Positions 1-6,657 of a stretch of DNA of 9,249 bases are shown one piece after another. The stretch covers positions 1 through 9,249 of the forward strand of contig JAHEIJ010000074.1 of the NCBI GenBank assembly GCA_024639445.1, in the 5' to 3' direction. The notes under the pieces are model-generated. The model saw only the letters and a program-made list of their open reading frames with translations, was not told where the DNA came from and made no database searches. Every line of letters begins with the position of its first letter. Within the stretch, counting starts at the first letter, position 1. Source of the stretch: Gammaproteobacteria bacterium (GTDB lineage Bacteria; Pseudomonadota; Gammaproteobacteria; UBA6429; Thiohalophilaceae). A program made the position numbers and the translations under genes.

Positions 1-1
1 T

Positions 2-133
2 TTTGGACAATACTATCGGCATGATGTGCTGCAACATCCGCACGCTACGGACCATCTGAATTTACGTACCTTTATGCACCATGGCTGGAGTGGCATTCAG
101 TTCGAAAATCCCGCGCTAAGTCCAAAAACCTGA
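2..133 (+). CDS. 3' end of an unrecognised gene (partial)
   Basis: An open frame enters from the left edge and stops at a TGA (131-133), giving 43 residues. The fragment is rich in His and aromatic residues, with HDVLQHPH near its start and FMHHGWSGIQFENP towards its end. I recognise no family from this short C-terminus. It is the only frame open across this stretch on the + strand without an early stop, and the next + gene starts 55 bases later, which fits the tail of a real gene. No hairpin followed by a T-run is visible after the stop, so read-through into the next gene is possible. Coding status is likely but unproven, and the function is unknown. Confidence 0.45.
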   Translation, partial: FGQYYRHDVLQHPHATDHLNLRTFMHHGWSGIQFENPALSPKT

Positions 134-188
134 CACGACTGGTTAGATCCAGGACTCCTGTATATTCACTCCCATACTCTTCTCGAGT

Positions 189-644
189 ATGCTTAATGTT
201 ATGCCCCGCGCGCATCAAATCCGGCGTTATGCCGCCTATATTAAGGACTGGTGCCAGGCCTTTGGCGAGCATGAAGGTCTGTTTGCTGATGATGACTCAA
301 TTGGTTGGTTATTCACCGAGGAGCAAATTGGCCTGATCTTACCGCAAGACCTGAATAAAAAGCTGTATCGCGAAGTACTTGGAAAAAAACGTAAATCTCC
401 GGTCTTAACAATCAGGCCAGACTGTGTCTGTATCGGCAAGTTTCATTACAGCTTTTCGTCGCCCACTGATATGGAAGGTTTAAGTAAACTTATAAAATTT
501 CTTAACACCACTGATGAAGTTCATCTTTGCCTGACTTATCACTTCATGTATCAACGCGGAACCCGGATAATTACCTTCTCCCGCAAGCCACCCTGGGGCC
601 TTATTTACAAAGAAATTGATCCCATGCAGCTGCAGGTCGATTAA
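189..644 (+). CDS. Hypothetical protein, 151 aa
   Basis: This is a soluble-looking protein with no signal peptide and no membrane segment. The N-terminal third (about residues 7-50) looks helical and is rich in charged and aromatic residues. The middle (60-75) is strongly basic, with GKKRK. The rest alternates short hydrophobic stretches, such as SPVLTIRPDCVCIGKFHY and EVHLCLTYHFMY, that suggest beta-strands. Cys residues sit near 23, 79, 81 and 114, with no recognisable metal-site spacing. I do not recognise the family. The frame is closed by a TAG at 144-146. ATG 189 and ATG 201 are both possible starts and neither has a strong Shine-Dalgarno sequence, so the start is uncertain. A weak -10-like TATATT lies at 161-166. 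The gene is 62 bases from the next + gene, which has its own promoter-like sequence. Confidence 0.7.
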   Translation: MLNVMPRAHQIRRYAAYIKDWCQAFGEHEGLFADDDSIGWLFTEEQIGLILPQDLNKKLYREVLGKKRKSPVLTIRPDCVCIGKFHYSFSSPTDMEGLSKLIKFLNTTDEVHLCLTYHFMYQRGTRIITFSRKPPWGLIYKEIDPMQLQVD

Positions 645-660
645 TCTTTTTGATTTCAGA

Positions 661-669
661 TGATATAAC
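661..669 (+). promoter_or_regulatory. Extended -10 promoter for the 707-1057 gene
   Basis: TGATATAAC matches the extended -10 form TGnTATAAT with one mismatch. It would start transcription near 676, about 30 bases before ATG 707. The hexamer 17 bases upstream (641-646, TTAATC) is a poor -35, which extended -10 promoters tolerate. Inferred from sequence only. Confidence 0.4.
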
Positions 670-706
670 CTCGAAAATTGACGGTTGATGATTAACAGGG
701 GGAAAC

Positions 707-1057
707 ATGAGACCAATTCTTACTGTTGAGTTCAGCGCCAAAAACGGCGACATTGAGTTCAAGGAAGAAAGCGTTCCTATCCACAGCCCTGATGAACTTT
801 TCGCCTTTGTGGCGCCTGGGGGTGGCTGTGAAATGATCCCGGATGAAGTCGATGAAATCCAGATGGTATTTCTGCCGCCCGAACACCCCAATACAAAAAA
901 CACAGTCGCTGATTTACCTGCCACCCTGGAACTTGGCATGGTGTTTTTTACCGGGCCTTTGTCGGAAATCTCGCAAACCGCGGAACAACTGATTGACAGA
1001 GCGGGCCGGGGTGAACTGGCTGATGCCTTTCTCAAAGTTATCGGCGCCAACACCTGA
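707..1057 (+). CDS. Hypothetical acidic protein, 116 aa
   Basis: This is a small, acidic, soluble-looking protein with no signal peptide or membrane segment. AGGGGG at 697-702 lies 4 bases before the ATG and is a strong ribosome binding site, so the start is well supported. The order is a predicted strand (LTVEFSA, 5-11), an acidic segment, SPDELFAFV (27-35), a glycine stretch APGGG (36-40), and the acidic run PDEVDEIQMVFLPPEHP (about 45-61). A hydrophobic segment ELGMVFFTGPL (75-85) and a C-terminal helix (about 86-113) follow. I do not recognise a family and see no catalytic motif. It follows the other unrecognised + gene and converges on the antiporter gene with 54 bases between them. Coding is likely because of the ribosome binding site and the balanced amino acid make-up. 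The role is unknown. Confidence 0.75.
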   Translation: MRPILTVEFSAKNGDIEFKEESVPIHSPDELFAFVAPGGGCEMIPDEVDEIQMVFLPPEHPNTKNTVADLPATLELGMVFFTGPLSEISQTAEQLIDRAGRGELADAFLKVIGANT

Positions 1058-1111
1058 ACCCGGCGGAAGTTTTTCCAAGGGCGCGACCATACCGTGGTCA
1101 CCGTCCGTATA

Positions 1112-2692
1112 TTATTGCTTATCAATAAGGCCTACTGAGGCTTTATCTGGATAGAGTTTTTCCCACACGTGTTCCGCAAAGCCAACTCCGACTTCATCAT
1201 AAAAATTATAGGCGGCATCGGCACCGGCATTTTTAATTTCTTCCAGGTCCTCGTTAAACATGGCAGTCGCACTGACAAATCCCGCGTAACCCGAGCGGCG
1301 TAATTGCCTGGCCGCAATGGTATTTGCCTCCACATCCGGCATGGCAAGCAACACCGCATGAATTCCACTCAGATCCAGGTTCTGCCATAAACCGGGATCT
1401 TCCGCGTCTGCATACAAGACCCGACGTCCGGCCTCACGATGCAGCTCGACCTTGCCCGTATCAGAATCCAGGCCAATAACGCGCTGCTTGCGTTGACTCA
1501 GAAAATCATAGGCACCTGTGCCGACACGGCCCATTCCCATGATCAATAAATGTGAATTGCCCAGATGCAGTGGTTCGTCATCTGGATGGCGTTGCTCAGA
1601 TTCAAACGGCTGCAGACGATTTTCCAGCCACGCATAGAGGTCATGGGCATAACGATTCAGAGGTGCGGCAATCGCAAAAGAAATGGCAACAGTGACCGCC
1701 AACATCACCATCATTTGTGGCTCAAGCCATTCCTTTTTCAGCCCGAGATACGCCACGATAAGGCCGAACTCACTGAAGGTGGCCAGGCTCAGGCCGGTAA
1801 GAAATGAGGTACGGGCCCGAAGTTTGAAACGCATGAGAATAAAAAAGAACAACAGCGCTTTCAGCGGTAATAATAAACAAAGCAAAAGCGCATAACCCAG
1901 GATTTCCAGGGTGGGGTGCCCCGACAGACCAATCTGCAAAAAGAACCCGACAAGGAAGACTTCTTTCAGGCTCCAGAGCGCATTGGACATTTCTGACGCA
2001 CGTTTGTGTTCAGACAGGAGCACGCCTAGCAATAATGCACCCAACTCTGAACTTAACCCGACATGCTCGAAACTCGCTCCCCCCACTACCAGCGCCAGGA
2101 TCAGACCATACAGCACAAGCAATTCATCATGACCGCTTAATTCCAGTAAGCGGTAAATTAGCGGACGCAGCAACGGAATCAACAGCAGTGCCAACGCCCA
2201 GATAGAGGGTGCCTGCCCGCCCGCAATACTGAGAAAGGCGACCGCAATCAGGTCCTGCACAATCAAAATGCCAATCGCGGTACGGCCATGAAAAGCACGC
2301 AGCTCTTTCTTGTCTTCCAGGATCTTGGCCGCAACGACCGTACTGGAAAATGACAGTGCAACGGCCAGCATAAATGCCGTCTCAATAGACAGGCCGACTG
2401 CATAGTAAAACAGTACCGTCATGAAAAGACCGATCAGGGCCATATGTAACACTGAGCCTGCCAGCACCTCGGCTCGTATCAGGCTGGACAAGCGCAGCTT
2501 CAGGCCCACACTGAATAACAGCAACAACACCCCGGCATGCGCAACATGATCAAGGATTGGATCAGACTGAAAGCCATAGATGCTTAATCCAAAGCCCGCC
2601 AGCAGGTAACCCACCAGCGGTGGTAAACCGATATGCCGCGCAATTAAACCCAGCGCAAATGCCAACACAATCCAGAGAGTAACGGAAACCAT
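1112..2692 (-). CDS. CPA2-family cation:proton antiporter with NAD-binding (TrkA-N/RCK) domain
   Basis: This inner-membrane transporter of the KefB/KefC-like CPA2 group exchanges K+ or Na+ for H+; the ion cannot be read from the sequence. Residues 1-345 are a run of roughly 12 hydrophobic helices. They include GLPPLVGYLLAG (22-33), the SFSSTVVAAKIL segment (114-125) and VQDLIA (145-150), where the Gln-Asp pair matches the conserved CPA2 ion-site region. After a short linker, residues 380-500 form a Rossmann fold with GMGRVGTG (386-393) and an acid-bearing turn GLDSD (407-411), expected to bind NAD(H). No TrkA-C domain follows. The length of 526 aa is usual for the family. The ribosome binding site is weak, and the gene is divergent from the BrkB-type gene. 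No KefG/KefF-like partner is nearby, so glutathione gating as in KefC is not supported. Family assignment is firm and substrate is not. Confidence 0.93.
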   Translation of the reverse strand: MVSVTLWIVLAFALGLIARHIGLPPLVGYLLAGFGLSIYGFQSDPILDHVAHAGVLLLLFSVGLKLRLSSLIRAEVLAGSVLHMALIGLFMTVLFYYAVGLSIETAFMLAVALSFSSTVVAAKILEDKKELRAFHGRTAIGILIVQDLIAVAFLSIAGGQAPSIWALALLLIPLLRPLIYRLLELSGHDELLVLYGLILALVVGGASFEHVGLSSELGALLLGVLLSEHKRASEMSNALWSLKEVFLVGFFLQIGLSGHPTLEILGYALLLCLLLPLKALLFFFILMRFKLRARTSFLTGLSLATFSEFGLIVAYLGLKKEWLEPQMMVMLAVTVAISFAIAAPLNRYAHDLYAWLENRLQPFESEQRHPDDEPLHLGNSHLLIMGMGRVGTGAYDFLSQRKQRVIGLDSDTGKVELHREAGRRVLYADAEDPGLWQNLDLSGIHAVLLAMPDVEANTIAARQLRRSGYAGFVSATAMFNEDLEEIKNAGADAAYNFYDEVGVGFAEHVWEKLYPDKASVGLIDKQ

Positions 2693-2710
2693 TTTTTATT
2701 CTTGTAACAC

Positions 2711-2730
2711 AATTGATTTAAATTGATTTT
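2711..2730. repeat. Tandem 10-bp repeat in a divergent promoter region
   Basis: AATTGATTTA is followed directly by AATTGATTTT, two copies identical at 9 of 10 bases and spaced one helical turn apart. They lie in the 70-base gap between the divergent antiporter and BrkB-type genes. Each copy contains TTGATT, which also resembles a -35 hexamer. I see no good -10 at the matching distance. It could be a regulator binding site or simply A+T-rich promoter DNA. Confidence 0.4.
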
Positions 2731-2762
2731 GCCCAGTTTACCCGGCCATTCCGGTTTATACC

Positions 2763-3701
2763 ATGCTCACCCGGCTATGGTATTTAGCCCATGCCTGCAT
2801 TATTGTCAGGGTTATGGACCTCTCACCCAATGCGCGTTTTGTTCTTGATCATCCCTGGCAGTTCGTCAAACAGGTGATTGCGGGCTTTCGTGCCAACCAG
2901 GGCTTTTTATTAGCCGGTGCCGTGGCCTACTATACCTTGCTGTCTATCGTGCCAATGTTCGCCCTTATCCTGGTGGTCCTGTCACAATTCCAGGAATCTG
3001 CCGAATTGGTAGACACCCTGCGGACCTACCTGACGCTGGTGGTGCCGAATCAGGCTGATATCCTTAGCGATCAAATCAGCCAGTTTTTACAACACTGGAA
3101 GGTGATCGGCGTAATCGGCTTTCTGATCCTGCTGTTTTTCAGTTCTTTTGCCTTTACCATGCTGGAAAATGCCATGTCAGTGATTTTCTTTCACCGGGTG
3201 GCGATCAAGCGTCGGCATTTTCTCATTTCGGCGGTCATTCCATACAGTTATATCCTGTTTACTGCCGCCGGCTTGCTTCTCGTCAGCGCGGTCAGTGGCA
3301 GTTTGCATTCGCTGGAAAGTGGAGTGCTCATGATTATGGGACACAGCTGGTCACTCGGGGGAGTCGAGGCCTTTTTGGTATATTTGTTTGGTATTGTCGG
3401 TGAGGTTTTGTTACTGACTTCCCTTTATCTGGTCATGCCTGTAGGCCGCCTCGCCCTGCGGCATGCCCTGATTGGCGGTATCACCGCAGCAGTGCTGTGG
3501 GAAATAACTCGCCAAATTCTGGTGTGGTATTTTTCGACCCTGTCACTGGTCAATGTGGTTTACGGCACGTTTGCGACACCGATAATTATTCTTCTCAGCC
3601 TTGAGGCGGCGGCCATCATTTTACTGTTGGGTGCCCAGGTGATAGCAGAGTATGAACGGATTGGAACGACGCCTTCCGTCCCGCATGGCTTACAGACGTA
3701 A
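2763..3701 (+). CDS. YihY/BrkB-family inner-membrane protein
   Basis: This integral membrane protein belongs to the YihY/virulence factor BrkB family. The family was once called ribonuclease BN, an activity now assigned to another protein. Its molecular function is not settled; export or envelope roles have been proposed. The N-terminal family pattern is clear: GFRANQGFLLAGAVAYYTLL (41-60), then SIVPM. The central motif FFSSFAFTMLENAMSVIF (125-142) is also characteristic. About six membrane helices are visible, near 48-75, 114-135, 153-177, 205-226, 233-257 and 268-292. The length of 312 aa is typical. ATG 2763 has no clear ribosome binding site. ATG 2814 (residue 18) has AGGG at 2808-2811, very close by, and would remove a poorly family-like leader, giving 295 aa. 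The gene converges on the aldo/keto reductase gene with 17 bases between stops. Confidence 0.92.
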   Translation: MLTRLWYLAHACIIVRVMDLSPNARFVLDHPWQFVKQVIAGFRANQGFLLAGAVAYYTLLSIVPMFALILVVLSQFQESAELVDTLRTYLTLVVPNQADILSDQISQFLQHWKVIGVIGFLILLFFSSFAFTMLENAMSVIFFHRVAIKRRHFLISAVIPYSYILFTAAGLLLVSAVSGSLHSLESGVLMIMGHSWSLGGVEAFLVYLFGIVGEVLLLTSLYLVMPVGRLALRHALIGGITAAVLWEITRQILVWYFSTLSLVNVVYGTFATPIIILLSLEAAAIILLLGAQVIAEYERIGTTPSVPHGLQT

Positions 3702-3718
3702 TTGAGTTAACTAATTTC

Positions 3719-4657
3719 TCAGGCCAGAGATTCAAGATAACGGATCATGCGCTGGCGCATTGCCGCATCCGGCAAACGCCCCCATCCTGCGCCCATATTA
3801 TCCAGCATATGATGCGGCTTGGAAGTAGCCGGTATGGCACAAGTCACTGCGGGATGTGACACTGCAAATTTTAAAAAGAACTGCCCCCAGGATTTTACAT
3901 CGATGTCCCTCGCCCAGGCAGGCAAGGCCTGCCCTTTCACCACACCAAACAAATCACCCCGCGCAAAAGGTCGATTGATTAACGTGGCTATACCCCGTTC
4001 TTTGGCAATGGGTAGTAAACGTTCCTCAACGGTTCGATTCATTATGTTGTAACTGAGCTGCACAAAGTCAAATGGCTCATTTTCCAGGATCACCTCCAGT
4101 TCATCGTGAAAGCGCCCGTGTGAAGTCGTAATGCCGATATACCGCACCTTGCCTTCCGCCTTCCAGGCTTTAAGTGTTTCCAACTGGACTTGCCAGTCAC
4201 GCAGGTTATGTATCTGCATCAAATCAAACACCTTGACGCCCATGCGTTGACTGGAACGCTGCATCTGGGTAATACCTTCATCTTTACCCCAGGTCCAGAC
4301 CTTGGTGGCGGCAAACAGGTTTTGTTTGTTCTTGATGGTCTTCAATAGATCACCGGTTACCTGTTCCGCATTACCATACATGGGTGAAGAGTCAATCAAC
4401 GCACCACCCTGGTCAAAAAATATTTGCAGGACGTCTGCTAATTGTTTACGCATTTTTGGGTCACTGCCGATATCAAATGTGCGAGAGGTTCCCATTCCAA
4501 CAACCGGTAGCTGTTCGCCTGTTTTCGGTATCGCCTTTTTGATCGGTGCCAGTTCTTTAGCAGACAAACATGCAGGCCAACTCAAAGCTGCCGCCGTCAG
4601 TCCGGCAGACAGCTGCAGGAATCGTCGACGCTCCATTCGAATTTTTAACTTGTTCAT
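3719..4657 (-). CDS. Tat-exported aldo/keto reductase
   Basis: This is an NAD(P)H-type aldo/keto reductase of the TIM-barrel superfamily, probably exported folded to the periplasm. The N-terminus carries a twin-arginine signal, RRRFLQL (10-16), followed by a hydrophobic stretch and Ala-rich end (17-33), with cleavage plausible near SAKE (32-35). The barrel starts with the strand LPVVGMGTS (50-58). The catalytic tetrad is intact: Asp89 and Tyr94 in IDSSPMYG, Lys119 in ATKVW, and His150 in MQIHN. AIPATSK (274-280) fits the cofactor phosphate-binding region. AGGAGG (4663-4668 on the reverse strand) lies 5 bases before the ATG, which fixes the start and includes the Tat signal. The gene lies 22 bases after the carrier gene on the same strand, so the two are probably co-transcribed. 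Physiological substrate is unknown. Confidence 0.93.
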   Translation of the reverse strand: MNKLKIRMERRRFLQLSAGLTAAALSWPACLSAKELAPIKKAIPKTGEQLPVVGMGTSRTFDIGSDPKMRKQLADVLQIFFDQGGALIDSSPMYGNAEQVTGDLLKTIKNKQNLFAATKVWTWGKDEGITQMQRSSQRMGVKVFDLMQIHNLRDWQVQLETLKAWKAEGKVRYIGITTSHGRFHDELEVILENEPFDFVQLSYNIMNRTVEERLLPIAKERGIATLINRPFARGDLFGVVKGQALPAWARDIDVKSWGQFFLKFAVSHPAVTCAIPATSKPHHMLDNMGAGWGRLPDAAMRQRMIRYLESLA

Positions 4658-4662
4658 GCTGG

Positions 4663-4668
4663 CCTCCT
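4663..4668 (-). promoter_or_regulatory. Consensus ribosome binding site of the aldo/keto reductase gene
   Basis: AGGAGG on the - strand lies 5 bases before the ATG at 4657. It selects this ATG over the next in-frame one (residue 8), and both would keep the twin-arginine motif. It lies in the 22-base gap after the carrier stop codon, consistent with translation from a shared transcript. Confidence 0.75.
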
Positions 4669-4679
4669 GTATTTGAACA

Positions 4680-6005
4680 TTATTCTGACTTTGTCACTTT
4701 AGACTGTGCTGCCAGTTGCACCTGTTGTTTACCCAAACGATAGGCCAAAAAGGCCCAGATCGCTGCCAGTGGCACAGCAATGAGTGCCATATGAGACAGA
4801 CCCAGACCCAGACCACGTAAACCTGCATATATCCACGCTGCGACGGCATCACCACCGCGGTACACCACCGTGTCATTGAAATTCTTGGCTTTATATTTGG
4901 ATTCTCTGTCTAAAACGACATATAGCATTTCCCGTGCCGGTCGCATAATGGCGTAGTTACCGGCACGTCGTATTACCTGCACCACCACCAATACCGCCAA
5001 CACCGGCGCAAATGACAGCGTTAAAAAGCCCGCACACAAAATCAACGGCACCAACGCCAGCGTCCAGGCCAGTCCTATGCTTTTGACCAGGCGACTGGTT
5101 AAAAATAGCTGAATAATTATCGTCAAACCGTTCACAGCCAGATCGATGGCGGCAAACACGGTGGTGCGTTCTGCGCTACTGGCAAAACTGTCGCGAATAA
5201 TTTGTGCCTGTTGAAAATATAAAAAAGTCGATAGGGTGGTATACAGGATCATCAGTATCGCGATACCTGAAAGGTAAGGTGAACTGACAACGAGTCTGAT
5301 CCCGGCGAACACACCCCCACCCAGCGGTTTACTTGTTGCATCTGCGGCATTATCTTCCCGACTGTTTTCGTCTGACAGTTTGGCAGACACATTCCAGTTA
5401 ATCAGACGCTGGATCGATAGTACTGCCCAGACAAGAAATAACGCCGATACCAGTAACATGTTAGTGGGACCAAGCGGAATCGCCAATGCCGTGGTTAATG
5501 TCGGCCCGGTAATTGCGCCGGCGGTACCCCCGGCCGCAATAAAACCAAACAAACGCTTTGCCTGCGCATCGTGATACAGGTCGGTCATGAAACTCCAGAA
5601 CACGGACACCACGAAGAGATTAAAGACACTAGTCCAGATAAAAAACGCGCGTGCTACGTAAATATGCGCAACATCGGACTGAAACAAGCTATAAAAACCA
5701 AGCAGGTTGAGGATGAAAAATATATAGATAGCCGGTAGAAACTGGCTGCGCCGGTAACGGGAAGTTAGCCAGCCAAAGACTGGTACAGCGGCCAGCATCA
5801 CGACAAAGGTACCGGTAAACAACCATTGCAGATTTTCCACGCCGCCTGCAATGCCCATTTCGTCCCGTAACGGCCGCACGATGTAATAACTGCAAAGCAA
5901 CGCAAAAAAATAACTGAATGACCAGAACAATGCCCGGCCTTCCCCTGGCTCGATATTCACCATGCGCCCCAACCAACGCCGAATGATCGCTTGCGTAGCA
6001 GTCAA
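4680..6005 (-). CDS. ATP/ADP-translocase-like carrier (Npt1/Npt2, MFS-related)
   Basis: This is a polytopic inner-membrane carrier of the nucleotide-exchange (TLC/Npt) group, often labelled only MFS transporter in free-living bacteria. Numbering from the TTG start (441 aa), RPLRDEMG (44-51) follows the first helix. WSFMTDLYHDAQAKRLFG (137-154) and GGTAGAITGP (159-168) form the mid-N-half signature. RPAREML (356-362) and KYKAKNFNDTVVYRGGD (370-386) form the C-half signature. About 12 helices are visible, with a polar loop near 205-228. The frame is open upstream to a GTG at 6068, but that adds 21 unrelated-looking residues and has no good ribosome binding site. TTG at 6003-6005 has AGGA (6014-6017) 8 bases ahead and begins just before the family-like WLGRMVNIEPGE. 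Substrate is unknown; true ATP/ADP exchange is known mainly in intracellular parasites. It is followed directly by the Tat-exported reductase. Confidence 0.88.
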   Translation of the reverse strand: MTATQAIIRRWLGRMVNIEPGEGRALFWSFSYFFALLCSYYIVRPLRDEMGIAGGVENLQWLFTGTFVVMLAAVPVFGWLTSRYRRSQFLPAIYIFFILNLLGFYSLFQSDVAHIYVARAFFIWTSVFNLFVVSVFWSFMTDLYHDAQAKRLFGFIAAGGTAGAITGPTLTTALAIPLGPTNMLLVSALFLVWAVLSIQRLINWNVSAKLSDENSREDNAADATSKPLGGGVFAGIRLVVSSPYLSGIAILMILYTTLSTFLYFQQAQIIRDSFASSAERTTVFAAIDLAVNGLTIIIQLFLTSRLVKSIGLAWTLALVPLILCAGFLTLSFAPVLAVLVVVQVIRRAGNYAIMRPAREMLYVVLDRESKYKAKNFNDTVVYRGGDAVAAWIYAGLRGLGLGLSHMALIAVPLAAIWAFLAYRLGKQQVQLAAQSKVTKSE

Positions 6006-6013
6006 ATTTTTTA

Positions 6014-6017
6014 TCCT
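6014..6017 (-). promoter_or_regulatory. Ribosome binding site supporting a TTG start
   Basis: AGGA on the - strand, within CACAGGATAAAAAATTG, lies 8 bases before the TTG at 6003-6005. It is the best-placed Shine-Dalgarno sequence for the carrier gene. It shifts the start away from GTG 6068, leaving the upstream palindrome outside the coding region. Confidence 0.5.
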
Positions 6018-6026
6018 GTGTTCAGC

Positions 6027-6040
6027 TTGATTCAAATCAA
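6027..6040 (-). promoter_or_regulatory. FNR/ANR-type binding site ahead of the carrier gene
   Basis: TTGATTCAAATCAA (read on +) is a perfect match to the FNR/ANR consensus TTGATnnnnATCAA. It sits 22 bases before the probable TTG start of the carrier gene. A -10-like TATACT (6044-6049 on the - strand) lies immediately upstream, although no good -35 is seen. If that -10 is used, the site overlaps the transcription start, a position typical of repression. The divergent + gene starts 137 bases away, so an effect there is less likely. This is sequence evidence only. Confidence 0.5.
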
Positions 6041-6096
6041 TCAAGTATAGACTCAGGACACTCCGCACAGTGCTACAAAAAGCGTTTTACCATTCA

Positions 6097-6108
6097 GCAG
6101 CCGTTCAG
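6097..6108 (+). repeat. GCAGCCGTTCAG motif, copy 1
   Basis: This 12-mer lies 80 bases before ATG 6177 and matches 11 of 12 bases of a second copy at 6658-6669, which is 73 bases before ATG 6731. CCTGGG follows each copy, 4 bases later here and directly in the second. The similar distance to two genes for exported proteins suggests a shared regulatory site, but two copies alone are weak evidence. Confidence 0.3.
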
Positions 6109-6138
6109 GGTACCTGGGCAATAATTTTGACGTGCTTA

Positions 6139-6152
6139 GGGCAATCTTGCCC
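6139..6152. promoter_or_regulatory. GGGCAA-TC-TTGCCC dyad before the His/Arg-rich protein gene
   Basis: This perfect 6-base inverted repeat with a 2-base centre lies 11 bases before the AAGGAGG ribosome binding site. The GGGCAA half also occurs alone at 6116-6121, 23 bases upstream. The short centre suits a protein operator better than an RNA hairpin, although GGGCA/TGCCC with a 4-base loop could form. No T-run follows on the + strand, so it is not a typical terminator. Confidence 0.35.
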
Positions 6153-6176
6153 AAAAACCCGTAAAGGAGGCACGTC

Positions 6177-6584
6177 ATGAACAAGAAGATCCAACTCCCA
6201 GCCTTACTGCTGGCTGCGGTTACCACGATTGGCTTTATGGTGCCACAGACCGCTGCCGCGCGTGATCGACATGCTGACGATCGGGGTGCCCCGCCAAGAT
6301 TCGCGCAGCATGATCGTGAGCGCCATCAAAACCGGCATCAACGCCGGGATTATCGCCATCACCGGCATCAGCCGGTTCCACGCTGGTACCGTCGTTATCA
6401 ACACCGTCATGGCTATGGCTATCATTACCGTCCCTGGCGCAATCACCCTGGTTATTATATGGACAGGCATGCACTGAAAAAACATTACCGCCGCATGCAA
6501 CGAAAGCATAACCGCTATGACCGTTACCCCTCGGGTGGCTATAACGATAGCAACATCCATTTTCGTATCGATTACTGGGATTGA
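6177..6584 (+). CDS. Exported His/Arg/Tyr-rich small protein, 135 aa
   Basis: The start is fixed by AAGGAGG at 6163-6169, 7 bases before the ATG. Residues 1-28 are a clear Sec signal peptide: KK, a hydrophobic core LPALLLAAVTTIGFMV, then QTAAA with cleavage before RD. By my count the mature 107 residues contain about 15 His, 24 Arg and 13 Tyr. They occur in irregular clusters such as DRERHQNRHQRRDYRHHRHQ (46-65) and RHGYGYHYRPWRNH (77-90). The tail, SNIHFRIDYWD, is less biased. There is no Cys and no exact tandem repeat. I do not recognise a family. Metal binding through His, or binding of anionic cell-wall or nucleic-acid polymers through Arg, are inferences. It shares a motif upstream with the next gene, which is also exported. 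Several other frames are open across it because of the biased composition. Confidence 0.82.
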   Translation: MNKKIQLPALLLAAVTTIGFMVPQTAAARDRHADDRGAPPRFAQHDRERHQNRHQRRDYRHHRHQPVPRWYRRYQHRHGYGYHYRPWRNHPGYYMDRHALKKHYRRMQRKHNRYDRYPSGGYNDSNIHFRIDYWD

Positions 6585-6604
6585 GATGAGTAGCAAAACG
6601 ATCC

Positions 6605-6633
6605 GGCAGCCGGCGGGGAGCCTGCTGGCTGCC
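6605..6633 (+). other. Strand-specific RNA hairpin between two exported-protein genes
   Basis: GGCAGCCGGC (6605-6614) pairs with GCTGGCTGCC (6624-6633) across a 9-base loop, giving 10 pairs of which one is G.U. On the - strand that pair would be C.A, so the hairpin is better formed in + RNA. It starts 20 bases after the stop of the His/Arg-rich gene. No T-run follows, so it may be a 3'-end stabilising or attenuating structure rather than a standard intrinsic terminator. Confidence 0.5.
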
Positions 6634-6657
6634 AGGCGATGTTAGTTCACGCTGCTT

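Noticed and set aside
601..1125. A 174-codon frame on - across the 707-1057 gene.
   Set aside because: It has no ribosome binding site or protein-like pattern, and it overlaps a + gene with a strong ribosome binding site.
1085..1128. Small inverted repeats GACCA/TGGTC (1085-1099) and TTATTG/CAATAA (1112-1128) between convergent genes, as a possible terminator.
   Set aside because: The stems are short, there is no T-run, and the second overlaps the end of the antiporter gene. Too weak to annotate.
6006..6068. GTG start at 6068 giving the carrier 21 more residues.
   Set aside because: The extension is not family-like and lacks a ribosome binding site. It would bury a perfect FNR-type palindrome and a -10-like sequence inside the gene, whereas TTG 6005 has well-placed AGGA.
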